NCBI GenBank assembly: GCA_047495785.1
Contig: JBLDXI010000043.1
Span: forward strand, 62,001-126,000
Direction: 5' to 3'
DNA length: 64,000 nt
From: Lepidodermella squamata
Taxonomy: Eukaryota; Gastrotricha
Every line of letters begins with the position of its first letter. Positions within the stretch are counted from its first letter, which is position 1. The notes under the pieces were generated by a model, which was given only the letters and a program-made list of their open reading frames with translations, searched no databases and was not told the DNA's origin. Both the position numbers and the translations under genes were made by a program. Below, one piece after another: positions 33,609 to 44,479 of the stretch.

Positions 33609-36333
33609 GTGAAATAGTTAGAACTAATAGGCTTGGTAGCGCAGCGCAGCCGACGTCTACCTCCGCTGTCTATAACCGTAGCGGCCGTCCAGCTGCTCCT
33701 AACTCGAATACGCAGGAACATGCGGCGACCAGCGGCGATGGTGCAAACTCGTTACCTCCGACAAGTCCAGCAGACTCATCTTCAAGTAATTACCAACAAG
33801 GTTTGCTTTTCTTCTACCCACGAGCGTGTTATTATACTACGTTATGTTTAGATTCTCTCCAAGCCAGTCAAAATTCTCCTCCACTGCTAGCTCATGATTC
33901 TTTCCTTGGCCAACAAGGTCGGTGGCACTGTTTTAATTTCGCTTATTTCTCATCTGCTCGTATTATTAATAGAACCAAGCGACATTGCATCTCTTCCAGA
34001 CATTGATAACCACGGCATAATCAATGATGGTGATGGGGGTGTTGACTATGACCATGCTGAAAGGGCTCCCAGTAACTCGTTCGATGCCGATGATCATCTC
34101 ATTGACCTTGGTATTTACTTTGTAAATGTCTTGTGTTGTTTATACATCGTAACTTTAGGAAATGGATCGGCTAATTTTGCTGAAGATCTGGACGCCATCC
34201 ATTTTGACATGGTTGAGTTTTTTGCAGAGCACCTATCACTGCTGACTGGCATGTCAACGGGGTGCAGAATTTTTCAGTCTTACTGTCGAAATTTCGGCGT
34301 TGATTCTGGATTTGTGAGCGATTTGCGCAAGATTCTGCGACGTGATGGCATCATCGTACCTGACTGTGCCGAGGAAGCTCGTCGAATCGGCCGTTTGCTA
34401 AATTCGGAAGTGTTAACTCACTGCATCGAATGCAGCTGCGCAGCTGATGGTGACATTTGTCGAAATGGCGATTGCTGCTATCGGGGCGAAGATCACGCGA
34501 ACAATTCGAAGAAAATTCGGATTGTTTACTGTCACGTCTCCCATCAATTGGGCATGGTCATTCGTCGAAATCGTCATCTTTTCGACGAAAAAGATCAATC
34601 AATCTCAATCAATCTCAACACAGATGGGGCACCTCTGGCGCGTAAGAATCGCCTGGCAGTTTGGCCTGTTCTTGCCACAATCAATGCAATTCCTACGCCG
34701 GCCCGCTTCAAGAAGCGTAACATGCTATTGCTCGGATTTTGGTCTGCAGTGAGAAAGCCGAAGGACGAGGTTGAATGGCGATTCTACCTGGAGCCAATCT
34801 TGAAGGCGATTCGGTCTACCTATGTTTTGCGAATCGAAGAAGAGGTCACGGTCACTGTTAGGATGAACATCAATGTTATAATTGGCGATCTTCCTGCATT
34901 GGCCGCGATTCTCAATTTCATTGCACACAACGGGCACTGGGGCTGCTTATTCTGCTATCAAAAAGGCGAGAAACTTACCGAGGCTGAGCTGAAAAAGGTA
35001 CTAGTTCGCAAGTATCTTGCTGTGCCAGCCGAGCAAAGGACAGCGGAGTCGTTTGCGGAAGATCGGCGGTTACGCCGCCATGGATGCAAAGGAGATTGCT
35101 GTTTCGACGATGATGAGGATGTTGTTCTTCCAAATCAAGTCGGCATTGATTACGTTCATCAATCTATCGAGGTTAGTTTTTTCGCCTATTTCTTTATTAA
35201 TTTCTTAATAATTTTAATTCCAGGGTGTTTACAAAAATTTCATCGTCCGCTGGCTTCCTCCAAACCCTATGTTAGGACTCGAAAGCCGCACCGTACTCGA
35301 AGATTCCATTGCTAGAATGCAACTGCCCGTTTGTATGGAGTCTCTGCGTCTGCCCCTGTTGAGTCATTTCGACAGTTCGTATCGTGCGAAGCATACGAAG
35401 GTGCTAGTTCTTATCCTCGGTCCGCCCGCTTTGTACCGACTACTCTCTGACGCAGTCTACTTCCATTACATCAGCTACACTCTCGCCATTCGACTGTTGC
35501 TGAGTCCAGCACTGCCTGATACTTTCGAAGAGCGCGGCGAATACGCCGATCTTGCCTATCGCCTCTTACGACTGTACCAGAGAGAGCTAGGGAGTCTTTA
35601 CGGCCGAGACAGCGAAGTCCAAAATCCTCACCTCGCCATGCACTTACCGGATCGCGCGCAGCTATTTGGTCGACTCTCGGAATTTTCCACTTTCACATTT
35701 GAAGGAATGATCGCCCATTTGAAAAAGTGCTATCATGGGACACGCTATCAAATCGAGCAAATGGCCCGCTTTGCCGGGTTGAAAATGTTGCTTGAAGAAA
35801 AGCCTCTTCCTTCGAATTCAAAGCTGTCGACAGCTAAAATTCCTCGCGAGATCCGCAAGCTGCTCGAAAACAACCCGGGCGGCGAATTCTATTCAAAAAT
35901 AACTTTCAAATCGAACGTAATTTCCGCCCGTCTTCGATCGCGTGGTGCGAAACCGAAGTTACCCCGGTCCTACGCCCTCCGAGCTCACAATCGGCGCATA
36001 TACGACGTCCATTGCTTCTATCAAGAAGCAAACGGCGGGTCTTTATTGGCTATCGTGCGGGAGATCCCAATAATTGTTGAAGACTATTTGTTTTCAATCG
36101 TTCGCGCCGCTGCATTGTCTCCTTGGGCTTCGGAGCTGGTGAAGCAGCTGTACAGCTGTTGCTGCGATGACATCATGAGATCTGAAACTCAAAAATTCAG
36201 CTCAGTTGACTCGAATATTCAAACTCCTTTCGTATGCTTGAACATCGGTGCTGTGATCTGCCCGGTCGCCATCATTAACACGAAGAATTCCTCCATTGCT
36301 GTTGACATCGAGCTGGACGACGAAATTTTCTAG
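33609..36333 (+). CDS. transposase of the 7-kb element (tnp2-like DDE/RNase-H fold), 5' exon unresolved
   Basis: Exons 33609-33800, 33852-33917, 33973-34110, 34159-35171 and 35224-36333 join in frame with no stop and give about 839 residues. The frame implies two bases from an upstream exon. A Ser/Pro-rich head is followed by a Cys cluster (HCIECSCAADGDICRNGDCC), then the catalytic core: NTDGAPLARKNRLAVWPV with the first Asp, VIIGDLPALAAILNF with the second, a zinc-knuckle-like GHWGCLFCYQ, and HLPDRAQLFGRLSEF, then FEGMIAHLKKCYHGT, whose Glu is the likely third acid. This order matches tnp2/En-Spm-type transposases. The intact frame and splice sites suggest a young, possibly active element. 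Confidence 0.85.
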
Positions 36334-37247
36334 CCTGGTTTGTTTAAAAATATCTGAATTTCCTTTTTCCACGTCGAAATATGTGCCAAAAAATTTCGCC
36401 ACGAGCGCTAATTAAAATTTCAACAAGCCCCGCGCTGAAGTTAACGCATTTCATCGTTTTTGTTTTATTTTTTGAGGCGGAGAAAAATCCTTAAATAGCT
36501 GTGAAAAATCCCTCGTATGTTTCACGGTTTTAATCGCAAAAAATCATATTCAATTCCAATAAATTTGTTCTTAACAAGTGAAATTTCCCGAAATTTTTGA
36601 AAAATTCGAAAAATTCTTTGCGTTTTTGCTGTCTTTTATATTTTACGTTTTCGAACCGACTTAACGCCTTACCCATGGCTGCTATAAGGGATTCTGCTTT
36701 TTTTAGCCGCTGGTCTACCGTCGAAAAAATACGATGATTAATTTTGCATTATAATATTGTTATAATGCATGATATCTTGGAAAATGGCCTCGATTATATT
36801 TTTATCATTTTTTTCAGGTTGTCGGCCGATTGTAACAGGACGTTCGAAAATACAATTGATTAACATTCATCTGATTTTCTCTTATCTGGTGGCGCAATAA
36901 AGATATAACTTTTTATTATGTTTTGTTTTTAATTAAACCGCGCGCGCTATTCACCTGAGTAGTTTTTCGCGCGCGCGCGCGCACTCTGCAGGGGCGCCGC
37001 CTATAATAACAGCTGTTGGACTCTCTTGTTCACGCTTTGTGACTTCACGCACGGTTCGGCTCGCAATGTCCGCGGTTTCTTTTCCGTAGTTTGCGCAGTT
37101 TTCTTAAAGGTATATCTATGCGCGCGATCTATTTTTGCGCGCCAAATCGCTGATTGGCCCGCCTAACGTATAAGAAGGAGTATGTTGGTAAGTTTAAATC
37201 ATTCTTGCTCTCAGCTCGAATTTATTTCTCTGACATTGCTGATCATA
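36334..37247. other. spacer between the two transposon genes
   Basis: AT-rich 3' flank of the transposase gene, then a (CG)n run at about 36968-36982 and a CG-rich stretch (37000-37140). The latter probably holds the promoter of the second gene. Confidence 0.45.
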
Positions 37248-38866
37248 ATGAAACATTTTCTCATTTTGTGGACCAAAGATCGCACGCTCAGCATTATGCG
37301 GTCTGGTGACAACATGTTGCGAGGCTTTACAGCTGACCAACTGGTTGTAGGCGGGCGTCTTCGCATCAACTGGCGAGACGCCGGCAACTTGTACGACGCC
37401 GAAATCGCCGCCATCGGCTCCGAGGCCGAAATTCAAGTCGCGCACGACGCCATCCTTCGCATGAACGCACAGCCGCCGACCAAGTCGAAGAAAGCGAAGC
37501 GCTCCGTGGTCATCAGCAGCGACACTGAGGACGACGATGTGCCTCTGCGACCATCTCGTTCTCCGTCTCCATCGCCGTCTCCATCTCCTTCACCTACACC
37601 GTCGAAGTCGGTTCCGGCCGACCTTGTTCGGATGCCGCCTCCGAAGCCCATGCAGCTGGGCCGAAAAGCAGCCACGTCGTCTCAGCAAGTCCGCCAGTCC
37701 ACCAGTCAGCCAGTCCGCCAGCTCTCGAGCGAGCCGCCGCGTCCGCGGTCTCAGCACGCCTCAGCTACGCCGACGTCGTCACCTGCCTCTTTTCGCCAGC
37801 TATTGAGCGAGCCGCTTCAACACGCGTCAACTACGCCGTCGTCGTCGTCGTCTGCACGCCCGCCATCATCATCCACTATCGAAGAGACGCCATCGTCGCG
37901 CCCTGCTTCTACGCCAGCCGACAGCGGGTCGACTTCATCAGATGGCCGCGACTCAAGAGTAGGTCATTTTATTTGTTATTCGGCTTATTTTCTTTCGGTT
38001 TTCGACTGCGAAAAAATCTTTCAAAAATTGAATAATTGCTTTTCCGTAGCTGAATTTTGTTAAAAATTATTGAGCTTTGCTTATTCCAAAATTGAATTTT
38101 AAGGTGTTTTTTTGTTGGAATTCGTTGACTTTTTTAGTCAAATAATTTCAAACATTACGTTTAAAAATAATTGAATTCAAAATCCTCATTCTCAACTGTA
38201 AACCCTTTGCTCATTCTAAAATTTAATGTTTTAAGGTGGTTTTTTCGATGAAATTCTTTGACTTTTTTCTCTGTTATTATAGCTCGAGACACTGATGGTC
38301 GAGCTGCGCCGGTTCCTTCGAGCCCAGCAAGGCGCTGCGAATTCGAACAACAACACCGGGCGCTTCATCTATGGCGATGTGGATCTTGCCATGCTTGGCG
38401 GCGTGCTGCACGGCCACACGAAGTGGGCCATCGAGGCGGCGATAGTAATTTTCGGAGCCGATGCCCTCGTCAGTTCGATAATCGAGCCGAGAAGTACCCG
38501 CAGCCCGCGTCAGCCGATCACCGAGCGTACCCATGGTGACCAGTTGCGTTTGCTTAAGAGTACGTGATTTAATTGATCTAGTTTTTCGTTGCTCAACCAT
38601 CGTTCTAATCATTTTTTTTATCTCATTAACTGTTTCTTTTTCTGTTTTTAGAAGCTCTCTACGGTCTATTCGGGGCCGACAACGCGGCCTTGAAGTGGGC
38701 CCAGGTTCGGGACGCGGTAAACCAATGGGGCAACGACGAGGCCTCCCGGCGTGCTGGCCGCAAAGGCCGTCGCAGCAGTCAGCCGTCAACGTCTGACCTC
38801 GGCGCTCGAATTCGCGACATCGAAGAAGAAGAAGACAAGGAAAACAACGGCAGCAACGGCAACTGA
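37248..38866 (+). CDS. BEN-like accessory protein of the 7-kb transposon
   Basis: Exons 37248-37958, 38283-38559 and 38652-38866 give 401 codons including stop (400 aa). An ATG at 37182 would add 22 residues. The N-terminal 60 residues (FLILWTKDRTLSIM, then GGRLRINWRDAGNLYDAEIAAIG) resemble the small tudor/SH3-like module often found ahead of BEN domains. A low-complexity Ser/Pro linker with an (SPSP)n run follows. The C-terminal part (FIYGDVDLAMLGG, then ALYGLFGADNAALKWAQVRDAVNQW) has the LFG-x-x-x-A-x-x and closing helix pattern of BEN domains. These bind DNA or chromatin in animals and viruses. It probably helps the transposase bind its ends. The BEN call is tentative. Confidence 0.6.
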
Positions 38867-39970
38867 GTTATATATTTTTTGTGTTAATTTGCGCTCAAAG
38901 CATAATTCAGGGTTCTAAATCTGGTTCAAAATTTCATAAAACCGTTTTTAGCTTATTCGTCACATTCGAGCATTGCTAGGGTTTTTTTGGGGCTTAGGAA
39001 TTTCCTCAAATCATAATTTTAGCTTCATCAAATTCGATCCTGTCTGGTGTTTAGGGTGTTCAATAGGTTCTAAAATCGTAATTTTTTCGTAATTTCGATT
39101 CAAATTAGATTGATTTGTTCTCGGTTTGTTTCTAGCTTTGGTGGACGAAAGGGGGTACAAAATTTTTCAAAATCCAATAGTTCGTGGTATTTTTAACTTC
39201 ATCCGATTCCAAATCCTGTCTTGGTTTTTACATCTCACCATTATAGCTGGTGCTGAAAATTCTAGGAGCTAGTTTGCAGTGTTTGCCTAATTATTTTTTA
39301 GTTTTTTCTGGTTTTTAGTTTAAATATGCTTCCAAATATTTTAATATTGATTCGAAAATCATTTGTTCTCAACTCTTCAAATTATATTATTGTGCTGTCT
39401 ACTCGCGCAATAAATGTGTTTGTCTGCCCTGAAAATTTTCTATAATTATGTTATGCCTGTTATCTTGCCTTTTTATATCTATTGCGTAATATGCTTTATA
39501 GCTCTCGGCTTGTTTGTCTGTTATACCTTCTGTCTTGTCCTTTTCTATATGTGTTTTTTAATATGCTTCATATGCTTTTGTACTTCGGTTCCTGCGTGAT
39601 TTTGTATTTACGATATAAAATATTATAGTCGATTTGTCGTCATTTCCTGTGGCAAATAAAAGCGCAGTTGTCAGCTATGAATTCGCTTGTTTCATCGAAC
39701 GGTTTTATTGCAGCAATAAGGTCCCAGTTATAAAGAACAAAGACGTAGATAAAAGCAGCTGAGAAACTCATCCAAGATATTAATTTAGACGGCGAACATA
39801 AGTTAAGACCAACCAAGATCAGCCAAGATCATTGAAGGCGACCTAAGCTAAGATCTTCTAAGATTTTGCAAGATCGTGCAGGAACTTAGCTGATCTTGCT
39901 TGATCATTAAAGATAATTGCTGATCATCGCAGCTGCAGCGAAGAATCTTGCTAAGACCAATTCTCCTGGG
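38867..39970. other. right end of the transposon
   Basis: AT-rich, with a plus-strand open frame at 39414-39599 that is hydrophobic and Cys-rich by composition only. The last 200 bases hold the repeated AAGATC words and the right inverted terminal repeat. Confidence 0.5.
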
Positions 39971-40543
39971 GGTTATTCCTACGACAAAGAAAAGACAGAA
40001 TGAGGATTCGGTAATTCCATCAACTCACTCATCGAGCTGCTTTGAAAGGCCGAAATCGGCTATTTTAGCATCTCTCGCTCCAGCTGTTAGTAGAATATTC
40101 TGGAAAATTCACGGATTTATATTTAAAATAAACTAAAAGAAAGAATCACCTCTGTCTTCAAATCTCGATGCGTTATTCCCATATCGTGGAGGTAGACCAG
40201 TGCAAGGCCGATTTGAGTTAACCATCGCTTTATCTCGCTGAAATCGAAATTCGACTGGGTCTTGACTTTTTCTTGGATTGCCTCGTACATATTGCCACAT
40301 TCACAGAATTCAATGGCGATATAGCGATGCAGCTCATCTGTAAAATATTGGAAATGGTGGCTATAAGGATATAGAATTTATAGTCATCTTACGGTCCCAG
40401 GAGTCGAAAAATCTGACAATATTGGGATGACTGAGTTTGCGAAGAAAGTTAGGCTCATTCAAACACCGTCCCGCACTCCGCGAAACTCGTTTTATGACAA
40501 CTGCCTCTGTATTAAGTTTTGGCCCGTACGTTGGACAGTTCAT

Positions 40544-41073
40544 TTCACCTCAGACAATTATCACCGGAAATAAGTTGTTTTGATCCCGTTCTTTGTAAAC
40601 AAAACCGATGATAAGGAAACGTTCTAATAAAGCGATAAGAAAATGAATTACAGTCGAGATTTGAAGTATCTTTGAATGTGAATCTAATGCCAGAGATTAC
40701 GTCATATTATGCCACCTACCACCTACTTTGTCTCTGGTTACAGTGAATCAATCATTTCCAGCTTTGGTTTGGTCTAGGTCTGGAAAATGAATCGATATGA
40801 TTGAAATTTTCGTCGAGCAAGGCTCCAAAACACTTAAGCCCACTTAACACCGATTTCAAGCGAGAAAATGTCTCGCCACTCGTCGGATAATCATCGAACC
40901 ACATAAGTTGAAACTATAAACTGAGTTTGATTCCGGAGCGAAATTGTATGAATTCAACCTGCTTGTTTTCAGATGACTCTCAATTATCGTTAAAATAACA
41001 ATGATCCGAAAACCAAATTCAGTAATATGCATAATTACAGACAATTTTACTGAAGACTTAGTTTTTATAATAT
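40544..41073. other. spacer between type 1 and type 2 kinase genes, copy B
   Basis: 530 bases, against 296 in copy A. AT-rich; no gene seen. It must contain the promoter of the split type 2 gene and the 3' UTR of the type 1 gene. Confidence 0.4.
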
Positions 41074-43601
41074 TCAACGACGTAGCTGCCTTGGGGCTTG
41101 CGCGAGCAGAGTCACTACGTCAGTTCTGTTATTCATTCGCGCCAAATCTAACGCAGTTTGGTCCGAATTGTTCTTTTTCTCGACTTCAACCGCGCCCGTA
41201 TTCTTGAGCAGCTCGACGATCTCGCGATGGCCAGCTTGCGCTGCTAGCATGAAAGCCGTATTCCCCTCGTTGTCGGGCAAATCGATTGTAACCAACCACT
41301 TTCCATCTAGTTTCAACAGAGCGTTCACGCATTTCAGGTGACCGTTAGTACTGGCTTCGTGTAGCGCTGTTCTTCCCGCCGCGTTTTTCCTATCCGCCAA
41401 GGCTTTGACAGAGAAAAAGCCGTCACGTTCCCGGCTGTTCTCAAATCTGAATTTTGCATCGAGCAATTTCTTGACAACAGCGTGATAACCTTGTCGACAA
41501 CACGCGTGGATGCACGTATCGCCCTCTGACACACGATTCATCTGGCCCATCAACTGCGAGTTCCATTGATAGTCGAGCAGACCTAGGCTTTGCTGTCTTG
41601 CATGCGTATACCATAGAGTAATAGCCACGCCAGAATCAACACCCAGAAGGCAGGCTTCGAAAAATGACTAGGAAATTCGATTTTAGGGGGAAAATTTGGT
41701 CTAAGAATGTAGTCGAACCTTGTACGTTGCTCTCATCCATTCGTCTCGCTGTTTTTCAGCAGCCTTGCGTTTACTTTTTGCTGTCTATTGGAAATACGAC
41801 ATAAGACGCGGGCGGAATTTTTCTAATCCTAATTTACGATATCATCTCTGACCTTTAAATGGTCATAGATCACGTTATACAAAAACATAGCTCTCCTAAT
41901 TTTGCAGCGTTGCGATTTTGAAAATTTTGAAATGCTTACCTCAACCTTTTCTTTCAAGGCATTGATTTCTTCGCTTGAACGCAGATTAAGAGCTTCCAAC
42001 TTCCGCCTTGCTTCTTCAGCTCGAGCAGTTTGGTCTGCCAACTGTGTCCTTAAGGCATCAAGCTGAAAAAACCCCAAAATGCATTATTGAGTTTCAATTA
42101 TAGTATAGCGAATCTACCTCATCACGTTGTCTTCGCATTCGCTGGTGGATGTAGCTGAAGTTAGAAGTCATCGCTTGTATTTCTGGGACATTGAAGTATT
42201 CGCATGCCATAATTTCATTCATCGTGCTACGCTCGCTTTGCTTTGTGACCAGAAGCTTGTTAACAATCATATCGCGCAACTGCGGGTCACTGATTTGCAA
42301 CGGTTGCTGATCGACGCGTCCGGATGAAAGCGGATTGAAGCTTCATAAGATAAGAGTATAGTAAAACTTTTATTGCCGTTGGAAAATGATCTCACTTTTC
42401 TTGGTTTAAGATGCCAGTCAACTCATCGGCGACCACATTTATGCGCCAGGGTAGCTCAAGGGTAGCTATTTCAACAGCGATTATGCCATATGACCAGCAA
42501 TCGACGCGTGGATCTATTCTTGAGCCAGGTGCCAGGCGGAACCTTTCCGGGGCCATGTAACAGTACGTGCCAACCAGCCAGTTTTCGGAGGAACGGCACT
42601 GCGAGCTTATGAAAAATACCATGTCTCATTTATTTTTCCCTCAGATGAAATCATTAAGTTTCGAACATAGAGAACGAACATAGAGAACCATCGTTCTCTA
42701 TGGTTTCGAATATCTAGGTGAGGCTGGTGTTGAGGTGATTCTGTCTACTGTATCGTCAATGGGTCAGCTTTTTTGACATATATTTGACATATATTTTGGA
42801 TCCATGCATGATCTATTGAGTTCTAGATCCTAGATCCACTATTATTTCCGTGTTTTGGACTTTAGAAAGTACCGCTATTCACCGTAACAATGTTAGCCGT
42901 GATCGCCGAAAAATTTTAGGATTCGAAATTGGAATTGAAAAATCCGGTCATTCCCGGTTATTCCGATTATTCCCCCAAAAAAGGTATCAGTTAGTTTTTG
43001 GCTTACGCTTCTCTCAGCTTGGCAAGGCCGAAATCGGCAACTTTCAAGCTGCGTTTGTCGGTTGTGATGAGAATGTTCTCAGGCTTCAAATCGGAATGAG
43101 TGATACCCATGTCGTGGATGTAGGCCATAGCGTAGCCCAGTTCAGCTTGCCAACGCTTTCGTAACGTCGGTTCGAGCTGTTCGTGGTCATTCTCAATGCG
43201 TCTGTTAAGTTCACTCCTCAACTCGCCTCCGCCACAATACTCGAGGTCCATGATCCAGAAGTCGGCATCTATGAAATATTGAATATTGAAGCTTCGAAGT
43301 TTTAAACATACTGTGCCATGTCCTCACCTTGAAAAGCATTGTAAATCCTGACGATATTAGGATGGCTTAACATACGGAGCGACTGTGATTCCCGCAGCAA
43401 AGATTTCTCCAGGGCGGTGAATTCTGCACAGGTAAGTCGCAGCCTCTTGATAGCAACCGGATGCTTCGCCTCAGCCCGGAAAACTCCATCATTCTGACCG
43501 CCACCTATGAATTTCCCCACGAATTCATACTCAATTACATTCCCTGCCTGTCTGTTGGTAATTGGCGAAGGCAAGGGCACATTCTGTTGATCTTGCTCCA
43601 T
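41074..43601 (-). CDS. kinase / coiled-coil / ankyrin protein, type 1, copy B
   Basis: Seven exons: 43601-43328, 43268-43007, 42605-42396, 42340-42118, 42062-41940, 41784-41719 and 41667-41074. Every length equals that of copy A (274, 262, 210, 223, 123, 66 and 594), giving 583 aa. It keeps the glycine loop FIGGGQNDGVFRA, VAIKRL, HSDLKPEN (non-RD), VADFGL and GTYCYMAPERF. Coiled-coil exons 5-6 and an ankyrin block opening SFFEACLLGVDSG follow. Exons 3 and 4 and the intron between them are almost identical to copy A, hinting at recent duplication or gene conversion, while the ankyrin exon shows more changes. All introns are short (up to 401 bases), so this is probably the ancestral gene structure. 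Confidence 0.9.
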
Positions 43602-44479
43602 CTCAGACGAAAAACTGACTGAAAAGCAAACATCACTTTAACCTTTTGTATGCCAGATTATTAGGCATTTCCTAGAAAAAATGATCTTATCATTTGATGC
43701 AACGATAACAAAATGCCGCAATTATTACTGTTAGTATAAAATCTGTATTAATACCACCAACCACAGCTTATCAGTTCTTGAGCATTGTGGACGTCGCCAG
43801 AAAATAATTGGCCAGCCCATACAGAGTTACTCGCAATGAATGATAAAATATCATTTCCTTGGTAAGTTATCTGGAACTTGACCTTATTTCACCTGAAGTG
43901 ATCCAAGATGATCGTGATAATGATCCCAGGAGAAACTTGGATAATATAATAGAAGCTTATTCCATGCATTACTGTGTTGTTGGAAAAATGAGAAATTTAA
44001 GAGGTGGTCACGAACAGGCGTAGAAGAAAGCAGTGAAAAAAGCAATGATTCAGCGTCGTGAAAACGTTTTTCCCGTTATTTTATTAACACTATTGCATTA
44101 CGTGGTCACAAACACACTTTTTTATTAGTAACAGAGGAGATTTTTGGTGGAAACAAAAAAACTAGGCACAAGCGGGAACCCTTGTCGGTTCGGGTCCAAA
44201 ATTTCAGATTTCAGACACGTGGACAACTCTGCCCTGGGCTCTATGCTTTACCACTGCGGGTGATGTTAAAATACGATATCACAAGCCAGGGTTGATAGTA
44301 GAAAGTAAAACAATTAACGAAAAATTCCATTTTTCTTGAGAACAATTCAAGCAGAACTCGACGCTGCTAAGCCACGGAAAGCAAGCGGATTGTTGAAAAA
44401 TGTGTTTGCGCTATGAGCAATGAAGTGACTGTTTGTGCACACCCATTTGCAAACATATTTCAGTATTTATTCACTTAGA
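43602..44479. other. upstream region of the type 1 gene, copy B, and spacer to the next gene
   Basis: About 43602-44110 is alignable by eye with 28340-28870 upstream of copy A, so the promoter was part of the duplicated unit. The rest is AT-rich without genes. Confidence 0.5.

Larger units (their letters stand above)
32997..39970 (+). mobile_element. 6,974-bp DNA transposon, apparently autonomous
   Basis: The ends are perfect 12-bp inverted repeats, CCCAGGAGAATT. The insertion duplicates GG (32995-32996 and 39971-39972); the empty site is seen in the paralogue at about 21936 (GACCCGGTTATT). Both ends hold clustered CCAAGATCAGCCAAGATC words in the first and last 200 bases, likely transposase-binding sites. 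Inside are a spliced DDE-type transposase gene (33609-36333) and a second spliced gene (37248-38866). The transposase resembles tnp2/En-Spm (CMC-like) proteins, but the termini do not start CACTA and the duplication is 2 bp, so the superfamily is left open. Confidence 0.9.
31567..40543 (-). pseudogene. kinase / coiled-coil / ankyrin gene, type 2, copy B, split by a transposon
   Basis: This is the paralogue of 20516-22509. The 5' exons 40543-40393, 40337-40150 and 40099-40029 and the first 8 bases of exon 4 (39978-39971) lie right of the transposon. The rest of exon 4 (32996-32612) and exons 32552-32505, 32454-32383, 32318-32253 and 32199-31567 lie left of it. The first four exon lengths (151, 188, 71 and 391 without the duplicated GG) equal those of copy A, and I find no other stop or frameshift. 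The kinase keeps VVIK, HRDLKTE and GTLPYLSPEE and lacks a glycine loop. The ankyrin block opens LFFHCCASGEIISLNLC and ends in a longer tail. As it stands the gene cannot give a full kinase unless the 7-kb element is spliced or excised, so the break looks recent. Confidence 0.85.

Noticed and set aside
36968-36982. (CG)n run as a regulatory Z-DNA site
   Set aside because: Too short and without other evidence; mentioned only as composition of the spacer.
39414-39599. Hydrophobic Cys-rich plus-strand frame in the transposon's right end
   Set aside because: Composition follows the T-rich sequence; no start context or splice sites support it.
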